Both the position numbers and the translations under genes were made by a program. Positions 25,568 to 37,500 of a stretch of DNA of 64,000 bases are shown one piece after another. Below the pieces are notes generated by a model. The model worked only from the letters and a program-made list of their open reading frames with translations, made no database searches and was not told where the DNA came from. Origin of the DNA: Lachnospiraceae bacterium (GTDB taxonomy: Bacteria > Bacillota > Clostridia > Lachnospirales > Lachnospiraceae); assembly GCA_017934175.1 (NCBI GenBank), contig JAGBKB010000063.1, positions 1 to 64,000 on the forward strand, written 5' to 3'. Each line of letters opens with the position of its first letter. The stretch's first letter is position 1.

Positions 25568-28500
25568 ATGAGTTGTTACGCAGAAGGTTTTACTTTAGTT
25601 GAAGATGCTAAAGGTAAAGTTACAAATCAATTACAAAAATTAACTCCGATTGTTTCTATTAAGCAAATGATTGCTTCAAGAATTAATGATGGGAGTTTTG
25701 AAATTTGGGCTAAAGATACTTATCCTAAAGATTTTAACGATGGCAAATCTTTATTTGATAAATCAGAGGGCACTATTGGTAAATATTTAAGACATTATCT
25801 TCGTAGTCATTTTGCTTCTGTACAAAATAGTACAAAAGTAAATCAAAATGAAGATAGACAATTATTTACAAGTATTACTGCTAAAAAGACTGCTACCATA
25901 TACGGTGCTTATTTGATTGGTAAAGAGTTTTATAGAATTAAAAATTTAGATAAATCTGAACGACCTTCTTCTAAAGATTTAGGTAAAACTGTTAGAGAAA
26001 ATGTTACTGCTCAAATAGTTAAAGAATTTGATAATAGGGGTAAGTCTTATTTTGAAAGTAACCCAAATCATTCGTCTGCAAATGAATATTTTAATTTAGA
26101 AAAAAATATAGATGATTTAAATAATAGTATTGATGAATTAGAAGTAAAAATTGAAGAAGCTGCTTCTGAACAAAATAAAGAAGAATTTGATAAATTAAAT
26201 ATAAAATATGATGAATTAATTTCTATTTTACATAAAAATTATTCTGATAAAAGACAACTTGTTTATAAAGCTTTATTTGGTAGTAATAATATAGCTTTAA
26301 TGAATTATGCTACTTTATTTAATATAGTTACTTCTAATACAGAAAATATAGTTGATAGATTTGGTAATACAATAACTGCTGCTGATGAATATTTCAAAAA
26401 TGTTTATGCCCATAAAAGTTTACTTAACATAAAACATATTTTTGAAGAGCAAACAGAAGAAGAAAAACAATCTGATGATTCTGATGAATTAGAAAATTTT
26501 GAAGATATTACTGAAGAAGATATAGACATGATGGCTACAAATTGGGACAATTATGTTTATAGCAATTATATTAAACATTTTGAAGGTGGAGTTCGTTTAT
26601 ATCTTAGTAATATTCTTAAATCAGATATACCATATAAAGATTATGAAGCTGGTAAAGGATACAATACTGAAAATGAATTAGGTGTTGCTTTGCCAATGAG
26701 CGATAAATTTGTTGTTACACAAATAACAAATGGTGCATCTTTCTATTCTATTAATGATTTTATTGAAAGTGTAAAGAAATTAGCAAATACTGTTCCTGCT
26801 CTTTATGGTCTTTCACAATTAGTTAAAGATATGGAGAATGATGAACAATTTGCAAGAAAAATATTTACCAATTTTGCTCGTCCTGTAATTGCTAAAACTT
26901 TAATTGATGTTAATAGAGCAAGTGACCCCACAATAAGTCAAAGTAATCTTACTGCAAATCCTATTAGTAAAATGTATTTTGATTTATTGAATGTTGCTAA
27001 ACTTACTTATAAAGATGTATATGATGAAAAAGATATTACTGCATTAAACAATATATCTAAAGAAAATCCTATTAACCAAAAAGAACTTCTTATTACCGTT
27101 CTTAGAAAATATTTCCCTAATTTAGATTTAACTACTTTAGAAAATATTTTATATAATAATGATAAAAATCAACAAGATTTATTTATTTATAATGCTGCCA
27201 AAGGTTTATCATTTTTTATAAATAGTATTAAGCCTGTTATTACTGCTGAAAATAAAGCCAATAAAGAATTTGGTGTTTTAATGGCTGATTATAATAAAAA
27301 ATTAGAAGCATATAATGATATAAATAATCCTAATAGAGGCGAAAAACCTATAAGACCTGAATATGATTCAAGTTATATAAATTATAAAAGTTTAGAACAA
27401 CCTTTAATTCAATTAAGTAAACTTTTAACTCCTTATTTTGTAGTTAATACTGAACTTAATCATTTAAATGCTAAAGGTACTGTATCTTCTGATATAATAA
27501 ATGAAAGTTATTTAACTAATTTTATAAAACAATTAAATTATACAGTTAATGAACCTGGTGGTGAATTAAAAGGTGTTGAACTTCTTAAAAAATTTTTAAC
27601 TCAATCTAATAGTTTTTATTATAATAATTTATTATTTGGTATTACAGATTCTAAAGGCAATATATTAAGAGAAGGTTTATTTATTAGAACTAATGGTAAA
27701 ATTTCTGTAAATCCTAAAGCAAAAGATTTACTCAAAGCTGCTTTATTTGATGGTGTAAGAGATAGAAATAGTCTTTCCGGTGTTGATTATAGGAATATGA
27801 CTCAAAGAGATTATTTCTTATCAATGATAATTGCTTATAATACTCCTATTAATATAGATAATAGTATTGAAGATAATAATCTTCGAAACAGAATAGCAAA
27901 TATTATGCTAAGAATTCCTTCTGATGCTTCTAATAATTTTATGGTTACTATGGAGCGCTATGATTATTCTGGAATGAATGGATTATATTCTTATGATGGT
28001 AGTATATTATCTAATGAAATTTCTAATATTCTTCAAAATCTTGGACAATACAATGGGGTTTATGTTGGTGAAGATACAGATTCTTTAACTGGATTTAAAA
28101 GAAAAATTAACATATATGATAATTTAACTGAAGAATATTTTGTTAGTACAAATGATGTAAGAGATAATAATAAAGCATCTGAAGACCTTATAACCTCAAT
28201 TCTTTATAAAGGGGGTATACAAGGAGATTTTGATGTTATAGGATACACTAAAAAGTTTGATGGTGATAATGTTATTATTCCTATAATTTATAAAAAATCT
28301 GGTACTGATATTAAATTTGTTATTTATCTTAAAGGAAAATATGATAAAAAAAATCAAACAGTAAATAATGCTAAAATAGATAAAATAAGTTCTTTAGCAA
28401 AACATTCTCAAAAATATACAGAATTTGACGAATTTGGCAAAGTAACTTCCAATACAAGATATGAATTTAATAATATTGAGGATACTATAAATTTATTTTT

Positions 28501-31500
28501 AAATGATAATGCTGATAGATTAACAGAATTATTGATTAAAGACAATAAACTTAAAAAGAATTTAAATAGAGATAGTGCAATATTCCTTGGATTTAAAAAT
28601 CAAGTTATTGGAGAAATAAATGATATTGTTAGAGCATTAGATACTTTATTTAAATTTGATAAAGCTACTAAACAATATAGAATTATTAATTCTACAGATG
28701 GATTATTTGAATGGAAGCATTATACTGATAATTCTGTTATAGATGAAAATGGTCATCTTACTGGAAAAGTATTTACTCCTATTAAATTATTTACGATTAA
28801 TGGTGTTAATTATTCTGTTGATATTTCAGAATTATTAAATCTTTATGGTAAAAACGGTCTTATTAAAAAAGATGACAAAGGTTATTATTTAAATATTCCT
28901 AATAATAGTTTTATACAATCTATTTTTAATAAAACTTTACAACTTAATTTAGAAAAGAATAATACTATTGTCGGAATAAATAATAAAATTGATGATATTG
29001 TTGAAAAGTGGATTAATGCTTATGACAATTATATTAAAACACAATTACTTTCTTTTAATAGTGTTTTAAATAATATAAATGACATTTCATATAATAAAGT
29101 TGTAGAAGCTATATATAATATAACTTTAGCTTATATGGATTTTGATGCTATCTTTGAAGGTGATTCTAAATATTATAAAGATGCCCAAACTTTCTTAAAA
29201 AGGGCTAAAGAGGTTCAAATGGCTGGTTCAAGTTTTTCTGCTTATGATTTTGGACATGAAATTGGAGGAGCTATTAAAACTCTTAAAGACAATAATAATA
29301 ACGATATTCTTGTTACATTAGCAAATGCTGCTGGAGAAAGAACTCCTATAACAGTTAATGAAAAACAATTAACTTTAGATACAGGATTTAGAGCTGTAAC
29401 TATTAGAAATACTAAAAGAGGATTTGAAAGGGCTACAGAGCTTTATGATGAAGTTTATAAAGAAAACTATAAAAAATTTATAGCTCAAGGTTTGGATGAT
29501 AAAACAGCAAAATCTATTGCTAAAGAAACTGCAGAAGCTATAGCTAAAGGTTATGGTGATTTTATTGTAGATGGACAACAAATAAAAGGACAATCCACAA
29601 AAATTAATGATGCCCAATCATATATTACAATTTATGAACTTGCGCGTAGAAGATATGCAAACGGTACTATAGATGAATATAGAGATTTAATTGAAAAACT
29701 TATTCGTCCTGAAGATGAATTTGATATTAATGATATTGATTTAGAACAACTTAGTAGATTTATTCAAGTTGAAAAGAATGTATATTATGATATTCAATTT
29801 GACCCTGTTACTAAAGAATATTATCCTCGTCAAATTAAAAATGCTGAATTTGTTTTAATACCCAATTTACTTCCTAAAGATAGTGATTTAAGAGTACTTG
29901 CTGATTTAATGATTAAGAATAATATTCATCAAGTTAATACTGTTGAAACTTCTAAAGCTGCAAATAAAAATGTTCTTGAGTTTTGGGATTCTAAAAATGA
30001 AAAAATTATTCTTAAAGAACAATTTGAAGAAAATATAAAAGATGATTCTAATGTAGAAACTTATTATTATAAAAACCTGCATAAACAACAAGATATTGTT
30101 GACCACATGGTTGATAAACAAAATAAAGCAGGTATTCAAATATTAAAGAAATTACAAGATAATGAAAGTACAGCTTCTGAAAAGGTACAAAAAGCTGTAA
30201 AAAATATGCAAGATGCTCTTGCTGCAAATATTGAACATGATTTTAGAACTTTAATTTTCCAATTTGGCTGGACTGTTGATAAAGAAACTGGAAGATTATG
30301 TAATATTGGTGACGATGACCCTACTACAAAATTTAATCTTAATTTTACTGATTTTTATGCAAGAGCTCGTGAAGAAGCTCAAAGACTTGATATGGATAGT
30401 AATTTCCTTGAATATCTTGAATTAGATTTTACAGGAAATCCTATTATGCCTGCTGATATGGGTCCTGTTTCTCAAAAACTTGAAAATATTGCTCAAGCTA
30501 TATTTAATAGTAAGATTGCAAGACAGACACTTCCTGGCTGGCATGCTGTTCAAGTTACTACTGTTGGTTATGATAATACATTAGAATATCATCCTGAAGT
30601 TTATGTTGAAATTGCAAACCCCCGTAAAGAAATTACTGCAAAAGAATACGAGGCACTAAAAGAAGAGGATAAAAATAAATATCAAAAAGTTGCTTATGTT
30701 GATGCTTTAATTCCTATTTGGAATAGTGAACTTGAAGAACTTGTTGATAGTCTTACAGAAAAATATAATGGTGATAGAAAGAAAGCTGAACAAGAAGTTA
30801 TTGATAAACTCAATAAAGCTAATCTTGATAAACAAATTGGTTATCGTATTCCTACTGAGGGTAAGCAATCTGTAACTATTCTTAGAATTAAAGGTTTTTT
30901 ACCAAGAATTTATGGTTCTACTATTATTGTAGCTAATGAATGGATTACTCAAACAGGTGCTGACTTTGATATTGATACTATATATGGTATTTATCATGAA
31001 CTCAGAGTTGTTGGAGAAAATATTTTTAAAATTACTTCAAATACTAATACTGATGAATATAATACAAAGAAAAGATATGTAGCTTATATTAATGAAATGC
31101 TGAGGAATGTAAATGATGCTACTAAAGATTATATACAAACTGCTAAAAATGCAAGAAATATTGCTTATGAGGCTATAGAAGATGCAAGAGAACATAAAAA
31201 AGCTTTTGATGAACTTAATAAACAAAGAAAAGCCATATTTGCTGAACTTGAACCTTCTGATAGAAAATTTATAAATAAAAGTATTAAAAAGTTTATTAAT
31301 AATAAAAAGATTTCTGATATCAATAAAGATAAACGAATAATTGATAGACTTAATACTTTAAAATCAAATGATTATAAAGATAATACTAAAATTCTTGATA
31401 TAATAAATAAATTAATTGATATTTATAATCAAAGAATTGAACTTAATCAAGAATATCGTGATGACAATTTAAGTTTATTTGATAAAACTGAAGAAGGTTA

Positions 31501-34500
31501 TAATGCATTTTTAACAAATGCCGATAATGAATATTTTGATTCTGTTATAGAAATTGCACGAAGTGCAGGTATGATTTCTTACGAAGAATTTAGTAAACTT
31601 GATATAATTTCTCAACAAACTCGTAGAGCAAGAAATAACATTATTGTAGATTCTATGCTTGAAATTATGTCTGACCCTACTTCTCGTGAAGAAAATTATT
31701 CTCGTTCTAATTTTGATGATTTAAGTGAAGCTAAAGATGAATTAAATGAAATTGCTGGAACTGGATTTAGTTCTGCATCTACATACAATCCTTTTGACCA
31801 ATTAAGATTTATGCAAAATGCTATTGATGGTCGTAAACTTAAAGCATTTAGTGTAAATAGAGATACATTTAATTCTGTTAATAATAAAACTCATACTAAA
31901 CTTAATGGTAATCATGCAATTAAAATTGCTTATGATTTATCAAAATATAATGAAGATTTAATTAAAAGTGCTTTTGAAGAAGTTGAAATAGATAAAGAAA
32001 AAAATATAGCAATAGTTACACATAGAGATTTAGGTTGGTCCAAAAATAATAGAAATGTAGTTGGTAAACTTTTAACTTCATATTCTTCTCAGACTACTGC
32101 TCATATTCTTGATGCTATTAAAGAAGGTGCTATATTTAATGAAACAGATTATACTTTTGGTACATTTAAAACTCTTCTTGATGTAGGCACAGATTATGAT
32201 ACAGCTATTGCATTTTTGATGCAACCTGCAATTACAGCATTAAATGAATATCATAATTCTGCAACTTCTATATTTAATAAAAATTATGATAATCCTGTTT
32301 ATTATTATATTAAAGAACTTGCTGAAAAACTTAATGTTTCTGGAATAAATGAAAACTCTACATATCAAGATATAATTGAAGCTTTTAGTAAAGATAAAAA
32401 AATACAAGATAAATTTAAAGAAATTTGGAATACTGAAATAACAGAAGATTTATTTGATACTGAAGTTATTATAGATTATAATGGCTTAGTTAATCGTCTT
32501 AAAGATAAAACTAATAATTTTGATAATTATATTTTTGATTTAGGTATAGCATTGGCTTTTAATAAATATAATCGTACTACAAAGAATATTGAAACTTTAT
32601 CTCGTTGTGCTAATCCTGATAGTTTTGGTACAAAGCAAACTATTAGAGATACTCGATTAGTAGTAGATAATGTAATTCAACATTATAGTTATTCTGATTA
32701 TGTTGGTAAAACTTTGGTTGTTGGTAAACATGATTCTGAATATAATTTCTTAAAAAAATATAAAAAATCTGAAGAAACTGAAGAAAATGAAGAAAAAACA
32801 GAATTTGTTGAAGAAAAAAATAATAATGAAAATAAATCTTTTGTAGAATATACTACTTTTTTACAGAAATTATATCCTGGTTTTGGTGATGTTATTATTA
32901 GTGAAAATAATGTTGAAGGAAAGGCTGAATATAGAAAAATTGTTGATATTAAAAAATCTTCTTATCCTTATCTTGCTTCTATATTTCAATATTGCACAAA
33001 TAAGTCTATTGAAGTAAATAAGCAAATGTTTGATTTTGAATCAGATGAAATGAATGCTGTTATTTCTTATATAGAATCAAGATTTGGTAGAAACTTTAAA
33101 AAAGAAGAATTTGTTGCTTTCAAAAAGTATATGCTTTCTTCTATATATACTAATCTTGAATATATACATGATAGACTTACTATCAATGATCATGGTCAAA
33201 TAATTATTGATAATAGTTTATTTGCTGATTCTGAAGATTTCTGGGATACAGAAATTAATAGAATATATGGCTATGTAGAAGAAATATCTAATTTTGATGT
33301 TAATGATATAAGTAATCCTACTTCTGAAGAATTAGATGACTATTTAAAACTTACTCCTTTACAAAAAGTAATGTTTATTAAAAAACATTATGTTTTAGGT
33401 GATAATATATTTAATTATATTGATTGTACCAAATTTAATAAACAAGAACTTGAAAGTAAACAATATAGTAAGAATAGATTAACTATAAACACTGATGGTG
33501 TTGATGTTGAACAATTATTATTATTCTTTGATGAAGCTTTCTTTAATGAAGATGTTTTTATTAAACTTGCTGCTTTAGATTTAATCAAATATGCTTTTGT
33601 TGTAGAAGGATTTAGTTTTAGAAGAAATTCTATTAGCAGAATTATAACAAATAATGCTTTACTTGCTGATGTTCAGCATGGAGGATTTAATTTGGTCAAT
33701 TCCTTTAAAGGGGAAATAAAAGAAGTAACACAACCTAATAAACTTAATGATTATCTTACTGATAAATTTTTAAGAAACTTTGTTAGAAGTCATTCTGATT
33801 TAATTACTACTATTAATCTTGAAAAATCCAATAAAACTACTGATAATAACGATAATAAAACTACTGATAATAATGATAATAAAATAAGTGATAATAAATT
33901 ATTTTTAAGTACAATACGAAGAGATTTGGGTGGTATTATTTTTATACCTGTTCAAAAAAGTTATAATAAATTATTAGAGAAACTTAACTTAGATGCCGAA
34001 TCTGATTCTAAATATATTCAAATAAGTTATTTTCCTAATGAAAAGAAAAATACTAAGAAAAAAGTTCTTTATGAAATTCATAGAATAAACAATGATGATG
34101 CTAATACTATTGCGTTAATACCTTTAAACTATTTAGATTTTAATGAAAATTATGAAACTTCTTTAAATAATGATAATCATGAATTTTATAGCTATGGTTT
34201 TTATAGAGATTTAATAAATGAAATGCTTAATCAACCCAAAACTTATAATTTGTCTGTTGAAAAAGCTAAAATTCCAAGATATAAATATAATGTAAATATA
34301 GATTCTTCTGTAGATGTTAATACTATTTTAAATATTGCTACTACAAGTACAGGAGTAAGTCAAGCTCAAGCGGAAAAAATAATAAAAGATATTGCTAAAT
34401 GGTATAAATCTTATGGTGGAACTAATAATTATGGTATACTTAGTCATGATAGTCAAACATTAAAGAAATTATTTAAAAATAATAATAGTATTATTACTCA

Positions 34501-37500
34501 AAATATAGATGTTGGTGATGGTATTATTATTAGTTTTGATATTAAGCAACTTCCAAAAACAGATAGTATCTTTAAAATTCATAGATATTTTATGGAGAAT
34601 GGTTATTTTAAAGATAGTACTCCTAAATGGATGATTGATTATCATAATAGTATTGCTTGGAATGATGCTACTGGTAAAAATCCTCGTCTTTATAGAATAA
34701 CTATACATAAGGATGATGATTTTGCTAATAAAAAAGCACAAGAACAAAATGCTATTGAAACTGAAAAGAAACAATATCATGCTTCTCGTATTAGATATGG
34801 TGAAGATTTTAATAATATTGATTTTGAAGGTTTTTCTAATTTTGATACTATAGCTAATTTAATAGTAAGGGATATAGAATATAAAGCTCATAAAGGTGAT
34901 GAACTTGCAGATAATATTTATGAAGAATTTACTACAAGAGGTATTACTACATCTTCATTAAAAGATATATCTAAGAGGTCTAATGATATTTATTATATTG
35001 CTGCAAGTTATTATACTGCTGTTGGAAATCAATTAATTCAAGATTTAAAGAATTTTGAAATTAATGGTATTGATTATTCTATAAATCCTAATGAAAAAGT
35101 TGATGGTAAATCTTTATACGATGCTTTAAGAGAACATCCTGAAAGAAGAGAAGCTTTCTTTAATTTATTACTTAAAGCTAAAACTTTTGGTGATGGAATT
35201 CATGAAATTTTGGAACTTCCTATTACAGGAGAAGACCTTGTTCTTAATAATGCTATAAATAAAATACAAAAAATAATAAATAATGTTCGTAACGATAATA
35301 ATTTAAAAATAGCTTTTGATGCTATGTTTAATTATTATCTTGCTAAGGAATATTCTGAAAATCCTAATGTAAGACGAGGTATAATTAAACTTACTGATGT
35401 ATTCGGAGATATTGATTGGTGGGATACTCAATTTTCTGATGTTGCAGAATTAAATCATAAACAAATTCAAGTTATTGTAAAAATGGCTAATGATATAGTT
35501 GCAAAAGCTCATTTTGAAGGACTTGACAGAGTTGAAGAATTTAATAAAAAGTATGAAAGAATTCTTTCTGAAAATACTGGTAGTTTCAATATTGATAATA
35601 TTGTGGATAAAAAAGAGGTTCGTTTTATTAATCCTGTAACTAAGAAATTTTATGAAGATAGAAAAGCAGTATATAATAAATTTAGAGATGTCGCCAATAA
35701 ATATGGTTTTCATAGTAAAGAATATTTTTTAGCTGAACTTGAAACAGATAAATGGTTACTTGAACATACTGAACAACCAATTAATCGTGAATATTATGAA
35801 AGAGATATTAAATTAAGAGAAGAATTATTTGAAAAAGCTCTTGACTATTATGTTGAATATAGACAACTTCTTGATAAAATTTATTCTAATTATATTCCTT
35901 ATAATCAATTAACTGAAGCTCAAAAAGAAGAAAGACAAAGATATTGGAATAGAATAAATGAACTTCGTGGTAAAACTATTGATAATGAATGGGATATATT
36001 TGATGACTATGGTGAAGTCAAAGATGAAATTCATAAACAAAATGCTTTAGATATTTATATTACTCGTAAAGCTAATCTTAATGGTGAATTCTTTGACCAA
36101 AAAGAAACTAAAGAATTTAGAGAAGTACTTGAATACAATCTTGGTATTATTGATAGATATGATGCTAAACACGAACTTCAAACATTAGAAGAAAAACTTG
36201 AAAATGAAGAATATCGTGATGCTTATGAATGGGTTAGAGCAAATGCTCGTAGGGTGTTAAAACCTGAAATTAGACACAAACTTATTCAAGCATATAAAAC
36301 ATTAGGTAATAATGATGTTGCTAAAAAAGTATTTAAAAAAGCTTTAGATGCTGTTCCTGAATCTGAAAGATATGATGTTTATGGTGATATTATTGGTACT
36401 AAATATACATTAAAACAACAAAAGGCTATTAAAGATTTGATTGAACAGAAATATCATCCTTATGGTGAACTCAATGATGATGGTTCTATTTCAGAAAATG
36501 TTATGAACAATCTTGAAGATAGTAAAGAATCTGATAACGGATTGTTAAAAGAATGGCCTGAAACTGCTGATGATGAACCTGATTTCAGAGATTATGTATT
36601 TACTGATGAATTTTATAAAACACAAGTACAATCTCCTGAAGAACAAGATAATGCTATTCGTAATAGAAAAAGAGAAATTTATACAAAAATTAATAAGATT
36701 ATTGAAAAAGGTTTTGATGAAAAAGGTAGATTTTCTGTTAAAAGATTATATGAAGCATATACTAATGAACAAGGTATTTTTGATTCTGAACCTATAAAAG
36801 AACTTGGAAATTTATATCAAGAACTTCGTGTTATAAATAAATCAAATTATGATAACCATGATGATAGTTCTAAAAAATCTTCTGTTAAAATTCGTAGAAA
36901 TGTTGTTGCTACAAGTCGTAATGAATTAGAACTTCAAGAAATACCTGCTACTTATAGAGCATTATTTGAAAAAATTATATTTGATAGAAAAGTTAATGGT
37001 GATTATTCTAAAAAAGGTAAAAAGCGTTTAGGTAATAGATTTTTATTTGGTTTTTATGCTCCTTATAAAATTGAAGGTAAATATCCTGATAAATTTGTTA
37101 ATAAAGCAAAAACTGAAGCTCGTAAATTCTTAAGGGAACAAGTAAAAACTGTTCTTACTCCTTATTGGTATGAAGCTCATAGAGCTGCTATTGCTCAAGG
37201 AATTGAAGATAAATGGATAGCTGCTAACAGAGTTTATAATCCTTATAAACGAGAATATGAATGGATACCTATTTGGACAAGAACTGAAGTTTCTCCTATT
37301 GGTGAAGAAAGTGTTTATGAATTTGAATCTATTGGCGGATATAATAGAAGAGAAATAAAAGAAGAAAAACTTAATCCCCTTTATAAGAAAGGTTCATCTA
37401 ATTATCGTACTGATGATAATACTTATAAAAATGAAGCATATTCTAATCTTACTGAAAAAGAAATTAAAATGCTTAAATTCTTACAAGATACTGTTAATTT

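Noticed and set aside
33833..33898. CRISPR or minisatellite array
   Set aside because: Only two to three in-frame units without spacers inside a coding region; no CRISPR array was seen anywhere in the window.
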